From positions 62,001 to 126,000 of the forward strand of contig NZ_NMQW01000005.1 in the NCBI RefSeq assembly GCF_002234615.1: a stretch of DNA of 64,000 nt, in the 5' to 3' direction. The position numbers and the translations under genes were made by a program. Shown here one piece after another: positions 8,629-17,083 of the stretch. Each line of letters begins with the position of its first letter. Position 1 is the stretch's first letter. A model generated the notes under the pieces. That model saw only the letters and a program-made list of their open reading frames with translations. It had not been told where the DNA came from and made no database searches. Source of the stretch: Paenibacillus rigui (GTDB lineage: Bacteria > Bacillota > Bacilli > Paenibacillales > NBRC-103111).

Positions 8629-9299
8629 GGCTGCACCGCCGCGTTCCGCTCAAGCTCCGCCTTCACGGCGAGCAGCCCGAGGTGCGGGCTCGAGAGCACC
8701 GGCTTGCCGATCCGGTCGGCAAGCGCCCGCTCCATGCGAGCCATCGAGCCCTGGGCGAGCACGAGCGCATCACAGTCGGGCGCGAGCCGCTCGGCGGTCT
8801 CAAGAATGAGCCGGTCGTGGTCCTCCGGACGACCGTTGATCAAGGCGTGGTAGGCGCCGTCCGCCAGCCCGTCCACGACCTGCACGGCGCGCCCCTGCCG
8901 CTCCGCTTGGCTTTGCAGCAGCCGCACCGTCGGCGTGAGCGTGGAGGGCAGTGTGGCGATAACGCCGATGCGCCCGAACCGGCTGACCGCTTCGGAAGCC
9001 ATGCTCTCGTCAATTTTGATAATCGGAATATCAAACATCGGGCGGGCATAATCAGCCACCTCTCCCACGGAGGAGCAGGTGTTCAGAATGAGGTCGGCCC
9101 CCATATCCGCCGCCTGCCGGTAGTAGCCGATCAGTCTTCTTGTAATGGCCTTGGATACGGTGCCTTCCCGAATGACATCGTGGATCAGCCCGTCATCGAT
9201 AATGTTAATAAGCCGGTACTCCGGCATCAGCTGAGTAAACAAATTTTTTACCGGGTCGGCCAAGCCTTGCCCCGTATACACTGCAACGACGGTTTTCAT
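8625..9299 (-). CDS. Asp/Glu/hydantoin racemase superfamily protein with one catalytic Cys
   Basis: A 224-residue protein of the aspartate/glutamate racemase fold. ATG 9299 is chosen because AAGGAGG lies 8 nt upstream; an in-frame ATG at 9332 lacks such a site. The first-half catalytic cysteine is present (LNTCSSVGE, Cys75). The second-half position reads AQGSMAR (182-188), with no cysteine. A single Cys is a departure from true racemases, as in arylmalonate decarboxylase, so a lyase, isomerase or one-sided proton-transfer reaction is more likely than racemisation. It is translationally coupled (ATGA) to the RuBisCO-like gene, so it probably acts on the same sugar-acid intermediate. The exact reaction is unknown. 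Confidence 0.75.
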   Translation of the reverse strand: MKTVVAVYTGQGLADPVKNLFTQLMPEYRLINIIDDGLIHDVIREGTVSKAITRRLIGYYRQAADMGADLILNTCSSVGEVADYARPMFDIPIIKIDESMASEAVSRFGRIGVIATLPSTLTPTVRLLQSQAERQGRAVQVVDGLADGAYHALINGRPEDHDRLILETAERLAPDCDALVLAQGSMARMERALADRIGKPVLSSPHLGLLAVKAELERNAAVQP

Positions 9300-9362
9300 C
9301 TTCCATTCCTCCTTGGATAAGCGTTTTGGCATTTGGCCTCGACTCCACTAGAGCCCTTCCTT

Positions 9363-11096
9363 CTACCAATACAGCTCTTTCTCTAACCGGCGGTAATCCC
9401 CCTGGCGCATCGGAGCCGTATCGAAGATTTTACGGTTATTGTAGAACGGATGCACCACGCCTTCCGGCGACAGGTGGACCACATCATCCCCGCGCCATTG
9501 CGTAATGAACTGTTGTCCTACAGCCTTCTCTACCGTCTGCTGATGACTGAGCGGGAATGTAATCGTGATGCGCTCCCCTTCACTTGCAGCCCCCAGAGAC
9601 AAGTACCGCTGCTTCACCCACATGCTCGGCTCGGCGCCCGATTGGTGCCTCACCTCGCCGTTCAGCTCGCGCGCGGCCTCAACCTTCGCATAGCCGGCCC
9701 ATTCCGGAATGCGCACCCTCAGCCGCTCCACCGGACGGCGAATGTCCAGGACAATCTTGCCCTCGTACGGCAAGTAGCTGTGAACATCCAGCCACTGCGA
9801 GCCTCGGCTCAGCAGGAAATTAACGCTTACTTCACCTTTATCCTCGGTTACGATATGGCTCCAGCCCATAAACAGCCCGCGTGTCCCTGAACCGATGCAG
9901 CACGTTTGCAAATCGCTTGTATGTCCCCGGCCGTGGGCAACATCACAGCAGAAATCGTTCGGCGCCGAATAGCCTGCGAAAGCCCCGCGCACCCGGTCTG
10001 CCACGTGGAAGTGCGACATCAGGCCGACATCGTCCAGCGACTTGTCATCCTTATCGCGTACCCAGCTCAGATCCAGCAGCTGGGATTCGGTCAAATGGTT
10101 GCGCAGGAACCGCTCGACAACGGACCAATATTCCGTATAGCCGCTGCGTGCCAAGGTAATTCCTGTTGCGATCAGGTCGACCAGCGAGCAGGTTTCGTGC
10201 TCGTACGCCTGCTCGTGCATGTCTCCCGGCGTCCAGCCGAAGGAGGTGCACCAGGTCAGAGCCCAGTCGTAGCTTTTTTTCACGAACTGGATCAGAGATG
10301 CATCATGCGTGTGATAGCCGAACCGGGCCAATGCATCAAGCGTGCCGATCCGGGTATGGAAATGGCCGCTGCGGTAAGCTAGCGAATCGTTGAAGCTGCC
10401 GTCCGAGTTGAATACGCCGCTGCGGTGCACGATCATCGCCGAGAAAAACTCACACAGCTCCAAGGCGTCCCCGTTGCCCGTCACCTCATAGTATTTCAGC
10501 AGCGGCATCACGAGCCGCCCGCAGAACGCCGCCGGATCCGGCGCAAGCCTCAGCTGGATCGCATTATTGGAGGGCCATCCGCCCTCCTTGTATTCGGAGT
10601 TCGGGTAATACCACACGTCCCGCTCCTTCACCGCGATCCGTTTCAACGCAGCGACATGCTTGTCAGCCGCCTCCTTCACCTTGCGGTCGCCCGTCGCCAT
10701 ATACCAGGAGGTCAGCGCCAAAATAACCGCACGCTGGTCAATCATATTGGCATTCGGTTCCCAATTCGTCTTCGGATTCAGTTGACGGTAGCTGAGTCCA
10801 TCCTCCTTGAAAAAGCTGAGCAGGTTGCTGCGGTAGCGTTCCTCTACCTCCAACCCGTCTGTAACTCCCGACATATGGCGTGCCAGCACCAAGGCATCCA
10901 CCAGGCGTCCATGGCTTGAGCCATAGTCCCAATCGCCATGCCGCATGAAAGCGGGACTTTCCATCAGATTCGCGCTAAAAAACGGGATGCCCCCATGGTC
11001 CTCATCCGCAATACGGATGATCGCGTTCAAAACATGCTTCGCCCGGTCCTCCAGCAGCAAGGTATCCGGAATCCATTTATCGGTCAGTTGACTCAT
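9363..11096 (-). CDS. GH127/DUF1680-like (alpha/alpha)6-barrel glycoside hydrolase
   Basis: A 577-residue cytoplasmic protein without signal peptide. The zinc-cysteine site of beta-L-arabinofuranosidases of the GH127 type appears to be kept: HETCS gives Glu301 and Cys303, and TCCIGSGTRGL gives Cys399-Cys400. The C-terminal third, from about residue 410, looks like the beta-sandwich domain of that family. Overall similarity is loose, so a distinct but related family is possible. It sits between the response regulator and the racemase-like gene in the long minus-strand block. This is consistent with trimming an imported arabinose-containing oligosaccharide before sugar-acid breakdown. Confidence 0.7.
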   Translation of the reverse strand: MSQLTDKWIPDTLLLEDRAKHVLNAIIRIADEDHGGIPFFSANLMESPAFMRHGDWDYGSSHGRLVDALVLARHMSGVTDGLEVEERYRSNLLSFFKEDGLSYRQLNPKTNWEPNANMIDQRAVILALTSWYMATGDRKVKEAADKHVAALKRIAVKERDVWYYPNSEYKEGGWPSNNAIQLRLAPDPAAFCGRLVMPLLKYYEVTGNGDALELCEFFSAMIVHRSGVFNSDGSFNDSLAYRSGHFHTRIGTLDALARFGYHTHDASLIQFVKKSYDWALTWCTSFGWTPGDMHEQAYEHETCSLVDLIATGITLARSGYTEYWSVVERFLRNHLTESQLLDLSWVRDKDDKSLDDVGLMSHFHVADRVRGAFAGYSAPNDFCCDVAHGRGHTSDLQTCCIGSGTRGLFMGWSHIVTEDKGEVSVNFLLSRGSQWLDVHSYLPYEGKIVLDIRRPVERLRVRIPEWAGYAKVEAARELNGEVRHQSGAEPSMWVKQRYLSLGAASEGERITITFPLSHQQTVEKAVGQQFITQWRGDDVVHLSPEGVVHPFYNNRKIFDTAPMRQGDYRRLEKELYW

Positions 11097-11197
11097 CTCT
11101 ACAGCTCCTTTTCTCTTATCCCAACGGTACAGCCCAAGGCGAAATTCAGGAAGGACTCTGCCGCTGCCTTAGCTTCGGCTTCCGCCCCGACTTTGCC

Positions 11198-11995
11198 TTA
11201 ACCCGTCCGGTGCTTATATTCGCCCGGCGTCATGCCGACAGATCTTTTGAACACTTGACTGAAATAACGATAATCCTCGTAGCCGACAAGCGTCGAAATT
11301 TCAAAATATTTATAATTCGTACGCTCGAGCAGCTCCTTTGCTTTTTCGATCCGGTACTCGGTGAGAAGATCGCTGAAGTTTTTGCCTGTTTCCTTCTTGA
11401 TCAGCCGGCTTAAATAATCGGGATGCATGTGGTATTTTTTGGCAAAGTCACTCAGCGCCAAAGGTTTATCATAGCCGCATACGATTTCCTGCACGATGCT
11501 TTCCGAGATGCTCAAAAGTCTGGACACGGCAGCTTGGGATAACAACGATTCCCGGCCCAGCTCCTCGCGGGTCCTGGTACCCGAAGCCCTAGATTCCATA
11601 CTTTCGGTACAAATGCCTCTTCGCCGAAGCTCCTCTATGGCCCTTGCGAGCACCTGCGTCAGCTCCGTCTTTTTGACAGGCTTGAGCACGTAGTCGAAGG
11701 CCCCGTACAGGATCGCTTCTCTCGTATATTCAAAATGCGAGAAGCCGCTGACCACGATGATCAGCAGGTCAGGCAGCTTTTCCTTCAGGAGGCGCAGCAG
11801 CTGCCGCCCGTCCATCCCCGGCATCCGCATATCCATCAGCATCAGATGCGGCTTCTCGATCAGCGCCTGCGTATACGCAGCCTCGCCATCCGCCGCTTCT
11901 CCCGCCGGCTGCAGCCCGAGTCCTTGCCAATCGACGGCCTTGACGATGCCCTTGCGCACCCATATTTCATCATCCACGATCATCAGCTTCGGCAT
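11198..11995 (-). CDS. Response regulator with AraC-type DNA-binding domain (YesN-like)
   Basis: A 265-residue two-component regulator. The receiver domain (about 1-120) has the acidic pair DDE at 8-10, the phosphorylation site Asp55 in LMLMDMRMPG, and a conserved Lys in VLKPVKK. The C-terminal 100 residues hold two AraC helix-turn-helix units, ending with GYEDYRYFSQVFKRSVG. ATG 11995 has GGAGGG upstream; the in-frame TTG at 12010 overlaps that site. Its partner kinase is at 15194-17014, the two bracketing the importer. This layout is usual in Paenibacillus, where the pair activates the enclosed importer genes. Confidence 0.92.
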   Translation of the reverse strand: MPKLMIVDDEIWVRKGIVKAVDWQGLGLQPAGEAADGEAAYTQALIEKPHLMLMDMRMPGMDGRQLLRLLKEKLPDLLIIVVSGFSHFEYTREAILYGAFDYVLKPVKKTELTQVLARAIEELRRRGICTESMESRASGTRTREELGRESLLSQAAVSRLLSISESIVQEIVCGYDKPLALSDFAKKYHMHPDYLSRLIKKETGKNFSDLLTEYRIEKAKELLERTNYKYFEISTLVGYEDYRYFSQVFKRSVGMTPGEYKHRTG

Positions 11996-12019
11996 GCCCT
12001 CACCCTCCAAAACGAAAAA

Positions 12020-12841
12020 TCAGCCTTTCAACGAACCGGCCGTCAAGCCGTCGATAATATACTTTTGAAGAAATAAATAAATAACTAATACCGGCGAAAT
12101 CACCAGCACCATAAACGCAAATACAAGACCCCAATTCGTGTTATACTGCGTCACAAAGCTATAGATAGATAAAATGATCGTCCATTTCGTGCTGTCGGTG
12201 ATCAGATAAAACGGCCCGAAGAAATCGTTCCACACCGACATCATCACGACGATGGTTACCGTCACCAGCACCGAGATCAACAGCGGCAGCACGATCGACG
12301 TATACAGCCGGAAGTAGCCGCAGCCATCCAGAACGGCCGATTCATCCAGCTCCCTGGGGACGGACTTCATGAAGCCCGTCAGCAGGAAGATGGCGAAGGG
12401 CAGCAGCACCGAAGCATAGTAAAGCACGATACCCGGGTACGTATTGTGAATGTGCAGGTCCATCATCAGCTTGATCGTCGGAATGATCGATGCGGGAACG
12501 ATCAGCCCCATAATGAACAAGTAGTACACGCCGCGCAGCAGCTTATCGTTCCGCCGCTGAATGACGAAGGCCGCCATGGAGGCACATATATTCACGCACA
12601 GCACGACCAGGCCCGAGATGAAGAAGCTGTTAAAAAAGCCCCTGGCAATGTGAGCCGATTTCAATACCTCGGCATAATTGCCGAACACCCATTCCGACGG
12701 AAGCGACAGCGAGAATAGCGCCGCTTCCCGGACATTTTTGACCGAGTTGATGCAAATCATCAGGAAGGGTACGATGACCAGACAGGCGAGCAGCACTGCC
12801 GTCAGCTCCAAAGCCAGACGCGTCGTTTTTGCAGATTTCAC
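12020..12841 (-). CDS. CUT1 sugar ABC permease, MalG/AraQ type
   Basis: A 273-residue permease with six hydrophobic segments and EAA loop ELDESAVLDGCGYF. The GTG start overlaps the stop of the upstream permease by 4 bases, so translation is coupled. It ends in the typical GLTAGSLKG. It is part of importer two, with the lipoprotein at 13734-15071, and no ATPase is encoded beside it. Confidence 0.92.
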   Translation of the reverse strand: MKSAKTTRLALELTAVLLACLVIVPFLMICINSVKNVREAALFSLSLPSEWVFGNYAEVLKSAHIARGFFNSFFISGLVVLCVNICASMAAFVIQRRNDKLLRGVYYLFIMGLIVPASIIPTIKLMMDLHIHNTYPGIVLYYASVLLPFAIFLLTGFMKSVPRELDESAVLDGCGYFRLYTSIVLPLLISVLVTVTIVVMMSVWNDFFGPFYLITDSTKWTIILSIYSFVTQYNTNWGLVFAFMVLVISPVLVIYLFLQKYIIDGLTAGSLKG

Positions 12842-13710
12842 ATCTCCAGCTCCCTTCTGCGAAGACCGACCAGAACCGGGATGCCGACCGCTGTGATCAG
12901 CAGGAACAAGACGACGTTCACGGCTGTACCGTACCCGTAAATCCCTGAGCTGAATGCGCTTAAAATATACGTATTAAACACTTGTGTCGAGTAGCCCGGG
13001 CCACCCCGTGTCAATACCATGACCAATTCGAATACTTTCATCGAGCCGATCAGCGACAGCAGGAAATTGACCGTGAACGAGGGAGCCAGCAGTGGAAACG
13101 TAATATTTCGGAACCGCTGCCAAAAGCTCGCCCCGTCGATTTGCGCCGACTCCGTCAAATCCTTCGGAATGATTTGGAGTCCAGCCAAATAAATGACCAT
13201 CGCGAAGCCCGATAGCCGCCATATGTCGGTCACAATGACCGAAAACAGCGCGTAGGTCGGATCGTTTAACCAGTCCTGGGCCAGAGCGCCCAGCCCCAGC
13301 AGCCGCAGCGCATCATTGACCAAGCCGTTGTCCGGGTGGTACAGCGCTGTAAAAATATAGCCGGTCACAATCGGCGCAATCACATAAGGCAGAAAAAATA
13401 CGGTGCGCAGCACATTTTGCAGCCGCAGCTTGGCATTGAGCAGCAGGGCCAGCGAAAGCCCGAACACATTTTGGAAAATCGTGACGAAGAAGGCAAACAC
13501 GATCGTGTGAACGAAGGCACCGATCATTTCCTTATCCGCCAGCATCGTCCTGTAATTATCCAAGCCGATGAATTGAATCTGCTTGGCGTGAATGTTCCAG
13601 TCGGTGAAGCTGTAGTAAATGCCCATCAGCTTGGGTGAAACGGCGAGCAGCAAGTAAATCAGAAGTGCAGGAAGGACGAAATAGTAAGGGTATTTCAATG
13701 CTTTTGCCAT
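12838..13710 (-). CDS. CUT1 sugar ABC permease, MalF/UgpA type
   Basis: A 290-residue permease of importer two. Six hydrophobic segments, first at about residues 8-30 (YYFVLPALLIYLLLAVSP), and EAA loop DLTESAQIDGASFW are visible. It starts 23 bases after the lipoprotein stop and overlaps the partner permease by 4 bases. Confidence 0.92.
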   Translation of the reverse strand: MAKALKYPYYFVLPALLIYLLLAVSPKLMGIYYSFTDWNIHAKQIQFIGLDNYRTMLADKEMIGAFVHTIVFAFFVTIFQNVFGLSLALLLNAKLRLQNVLRTVFFLPYVIAPIVTGYIFTALYHPDNGLVNDALRLLGLGALAQDWLNDPTYALFSVIVTDIWRLSGFAMVIYLAGLQIIPKDLTESAQIDGASFWQRFRNITFPLLAPSFTVNFLLSLIGSMKVFELVMVLTRGGPGYSTQVFNTYILSAFSSGIYGYGTAVNVVLFLLITAVGIPVLVGLRRRELEM

Positions 13711-13733
13711 GGTCTTAGTCCCTTGCGTCCTTC

Positions 13734-15071
13734 TTAGAAGCCAGGAAGCTTCTTGTTGGCGCCGTCCTTCCGGTATTTCTCGTCAATCTGCTTCACTGCG
13801 TCCGCCACATTGCCGTTAATAAACATGCCTTGCAGTATTTTATCGTAATCCACCATGGACGCTGTCAGACGGTTCTTGATGTTTACCTGTACCTTGCCCG
13901 CCTGCGTATACTTCACGACATCCTCCTGGGCTGGATACAGCTGGGCTGTCGCTTCCTTATACACCGGTACGCCGGGATTCGCTTTGTACCAAATGTCGAG
14001 CGCTTCCTTGGACGTCATGAACTTGACCAGCTCTACGGCAGCTTTCACCTTCTTGCCGTCTTTCGGCACCATCAGCTGGTTCGGCGGCGTGATGGTGGCT
14101 ACGCCCTGATCCTTATCGGATGGCATCGGGAAAAATCCGACCTTCGTGCGAACGAAATCGTCGCCGAACTTTTTGGCGAGCGCCGGCAGCATGCTTTCCA
14201 GCTGGAGCACCATCCCTACCTGTCCTTTGCCGAATAAATCCTGCTGTTCATCGTAGCTTCCGGCGAGAGGGTTGTTCTGGTAGTAACCCTTGCTCTTCAG
14301 ATCATATTGTCTTTGGAACACGTCCTTCAGCTGCGGAATGTCCGCCAGCTTCAGCTCGTTGCGCTCCAGCTTGTCGGCCCCGTCCTTGCCGATGGCCGGG
14401 TCCACGAAGGTCGACCAGGCCGCCAACGAAAATACCTGCACGGGCCAAGCGTCCTTGACCGCTTCATACATCGGCGTCACACCCGCCGCCTTCAACTTAT
14501 CCATGATAGTCAAGAGGTCCGCGTAGTTGTTCGGCACTTGAAGGCCGAGCTTCTGGAACAGCTCCTTGTTGTAGTAAAAGCCCATCCCCCCGGAGGAGCC
14601 CCATGGAATCCCGTATACTTTGCCGTTCAGCGTCTGGAACTGCTTGATACTGTCGGTTACCCGGCCGAGCACCTCATCGTTCGTAAAGTCATACAGCTCC
14701 TCATCGGCACGAAACTTCACATACTGCTTCGTCCCTGGATCCATATAGAACAAATCCGGATAGTCCTTCGTGGAAAACCGAGTCAGCAGCAGTCTGCCGT
14801 AATCCTCACCGCTTGGGAGCGCCTGGATCTCCACCTTGTTGCCTGTTTTTTCTTCGTATTTCTTAAACATATCGACGTACGGCTGCGTTGTTGTCGTGTT
14901 CGGCACAACGAAGGTTAGCGTCACCGGCTCGGCCTTCTTGGCCGTACCTGAGGCTGTGCCGCCCTTTGTGCTGCCCGGCGAAGGCGAGGTCGGATCCCCG
15001 CTGCCGCATGCCGCCAAAGATAATCCCATCATGCCGCTAAGTATCGCAGCTCCATACCGTTTCCATCTCAT
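13734..15071 (-). CDS. Sugar-binding lipoprotein of importer two
   Basis: Extracellular substrate-binding lipoprotein of the CUT1 family, 445 residues from the chosen start. The lipobox is LAAC, with Cys22. GGGGG lies 9 nt before ATG 15071 but directly abuts ATG 15080, so the downstream ATG is preferred. It is the first gene of the importer and lies under a promoter carrying a cre-like site. The ligand is unknown; the neighbouring hydrolases and sugar-acid genes suggest a pectin-derived oligosaccharide. Confidence 0.92.
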   Translation of the reverse strand: MRWKRYGAAILSGMMGLSLAACGSGDPTSPSPGSTKGGTASGTAKKAEPVTLTFVVPNTTTTQPYVDMFKKYEEKTGNKVEIQALPSGEDYGRLLLTRFSTKDYPDLFYMDPGTKQYVKFRADEELYDFTNDEVLGRVTDSIKQFQTLNGKVYGIPWGSSGGMGFYYNKELFQKLGLQVPNNYADLLTIMDKLKAAGVTPMYEAVKDAWPVQVFSLAAWSTFVDPAIGKDGADKLERNELKLADIPQLKDVFQRQYDLKSKGYYQNNPLAGSYDEQQDLFGKGQVGMVLQLESMLPALAKKFGDDFVRTKVGFFPMPSDKDQGVATITPPNQLMVPKDGKKVKAAVELVKFMTSKEALDIWYKANPGVPVYKEATAQLYPAQEDVVKYTQAGKVQVNIKNRLTASMVDYDKILQGMFINGNVADAVKQIDEKYRKDGANKKLPGF

Positions 15072-15109
15072 CTCATTCATCCCCCTGAACTGTATTGGCT
15101 TCCATCTTT

Positions 15110-15138
15110 AGTGTAATGGTAAGCGTTTTCAGGTTGAA
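15110..15138 (-). promoter_or_regulatory. Candidate promoter with cre-like site for importer two
   Basis: Read on the minus strand, TTCAAC (15133-15138) and TACACT (15110-15115) are spaced 17 bases. The spacer holds TGAAAACGCTTACC (15118-15131), which fits the CcpA box TGWAANCGNTNWCA except for the last base. A repressor there would block transcription of the lipoprotein gene. Related LacI-family proteins also bind CG-centred palindromes, so the local LacI protein cannot be excluded. Confidence 0.45.
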
Positions 15139-15193
15139 TCCATGAATCTGACTTCTTTTGTTTGCGGTTCTGACATTTGTGGAGCTTCACCTG

Positions 15194-17014
15194 CTAGGCT
15201 TCTCTAGGCAGCCGGATACTCACCGTCGTGCCGGCTCCCGGTTCACTAGAGAAATGCATCGCGTAGCCGGAGCCAAACTTCAAGACCAGCCGGGCATGGA
15301 CATTCAATAGCCCGATCCCCATCGAGCGAATCCCATGCATCGCTTCGTGGTCGCGCTCCACCGCCGCCAAAGCCTCGCGGATTTGCTCGAGCTTCTGTGC
15401 CTCCATCCCGACGCCGTCATCCGTCACGGCAAAACAAATCGAGCTGTCCTCCGTCCAGCCACGGATGCGCAGCACACCGTTTTCCCGCTTCTTCTCCAAG
15501 CCGTGATAGATGGCATTCTCCACCAGCGGCTGCAGCGTCATCTTCGGAATCGGGTGGCCGGGCAGCTCCTCTGCAATGTCCCACTCCACCGCGATCTTCG
15601 ATCCGAATCGAAGCAGCTGGATCGTCAAGTAGTCCTGAATATGCGCAAGCTCCTGCCGGATCGTGACCATCTCTCTGCTCGTCGTGCTGTAGCGGAACAT
15701 ATCCGCAAGCGATGTCGTCATCAGCACAATCTCCTCCGCGTCGTAATAATCGGCCATGGAGCGGATACTATCGAGCGTATTGTACAGAAAATGCGGGTTG
15801 ATCTGGGAGTAGAGCATTGCCAGCTCGGCCTCGCGCAGCTTCAGCTGGTACACGTACTTCGTCTTGATCAAGTGCTCGATTTCATCCACCATGGCGTTGA
15901 AATTGAGCGCGATTTTGCCGATCTCATCCTCCCGCCCTACCTGCGCCCTGACAGCAAGATTTCCCTGCTTCACGGCGCTGACCGTCCGGTACAAAGCAAG
16001 AATCGGCTTGGTTAAATACGAGGAGAAGAGCACCGACAAGCCCGCTGTTACAACCAGGACAGCCAGAGCGATAACCCAGATCGACTGGCGTATTTTGATC
16101 GAGGCTTCGAATACCTCACGCTCCGGCGTCAGCATCAGAATGGACCAGCCGGCTACCGTTGAACGGACACCCGTCACAAGCCATTGCTGCGAGTTGACGT
16201 CGAGCCACACATTTTCCGCATCGGTCGATCCGGGAACCGCCGTTTGCGTCCAGAGCGTCCCCGGCTGTGCCTCCCCTGTGGAGTACAGCACCCGCTTTTC
16301 CGCATCCAGCAGCACGACCTGACTGGAGCTCCCTTGGCTCGATAATCGGCTGATCTCGGCGATCGAATCGAAGGTATATTCCGCCCGAATAATACTGAAC
16401 AAGTTGCGGTTGCTGGATAGATCCCTCACCATGATGGAGGCTCCGAACAAATACCGGTTCTCCCCCCGGAACGTATCCGGGTAAGCTCCGCTAAAATATA
16501 CCCGTCCGCTTTGCGTCACCGTCCGGCGAACCCAATCTTCCGTCCGAAAGCTGCGCTTCAACTGGTCCGGGTTCAGGCCCGCCGTTTGATAAATCAGCTC
16601 CCCGTTGTTCAGAAAAATATAAAAACCCGCTAAGTCCCGCTGCGGCGGCACATAGAAGTTTTTGGAGAAAAAATCCCGCATGCTCTGCTGAAACTGAAAC
16701 CTGCGAGCGTCGTCCAATTCGTCGTACTGATTGATATTGTCGATAAATTCCGTGTTGTAGTAAGGGGACAAGAGCTTGTTCTTCACCTGCTCCAGCTGGA
16801 AATCCAGGTTGCGCTGAATTTGCGACACCGACTGCTTGTGGGCTGCTTCCACCTTGTCTTTCTGGGATGTGTAAGCATAGTAGTAGGAGACCACTCCGAT
16901 GGAGAGAATGCTCGGGATCGTAATCAGAAGAAACGTGACGAACATCTGGTTACGGATCGTACGAAACGGGTAGTTGAGTCGAAGCGCTGCCTTGTGCCAA
17001 AAAACCGATTTCAT
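15194..17014 (-). CDS. Sensor histidine kinase, YesM-like
   Basis: A 606-residue membrane kinase. A helix at about 24-47 precedes a long extracytoplasmic sensor region to about 307. A second helix at 308-332 leads into a HAMP segment. The His_kinase motif INPHFLYNTLD carries the phosphorylated His408. The C-terminal ATPase domain shows the N box (VENAIYHGLEKK), the G1 box (DDGVGM) and the G2 box (GIGLLN). It pairs with the response regulator at 11198 across the importer, so it probably reports on extracellular sugar or on the loaded binding protein. GGAGG precedes the ATG by 7 nt. Confidence 0.93.
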   Translation of the reverse strand: MKSVFWHKAALRLNYPFRTIRNQMFVTFLLITIPSILSIGVVSYYYAYTSQKDKVEAAHKQSVSQIQRNLDFQLEQVKNKLLSPYYNTEFIDNINQYDELDDARRFQFQQSMRDFFSKNFYVPPQRDLAGFYIFLNNGELIYQTAGLNPDQLKRSFRTEDWVRRTVTQSGRVYFSGAYPDTFRGENRYLFGASIMVRDLSSNRNLFSIIRAEYTFDSIAEISRLSSQGSSSQVVLLDAEKRVLYSTGEAQPGTLWTQTAVPGSTDAENVWLDVNSQQWLVTGVRSTVAGWSILMLTPEREVFEASIKIRQSIWVIALAVLVVTAGLSVLFSSYLTKPILALYRTVSAVKQGNLAVRAQVGREDEIGKIALNFNAMVDEIEHLIKTKYVYQLKLREAELAMLYSQINPHFLYNTLDSIRSMADYYDAEEIVLMTTSLADMFRYSTTSREMVTIRQELAHIQDYLTIQLLRFGSKIAVEWDIAEELPGHPIPKMTLQPLVENAIYHGLEKKRENGVLRIRGWTEDSSICFAVTDDGVGMEAQKLEQIREALAAVERDHEAMHGIRSMGIGLLNVHARLVLKFGSGYAMHFSSEPGAGTTVSIRLPREA

Positions 17015-17083
17015 CCGATTCCCTCCGCTTTATGGAAGAGCCCCGCCGGTTAGCGGGACCCTAAGCTTTCAGCATGTGTGCAA

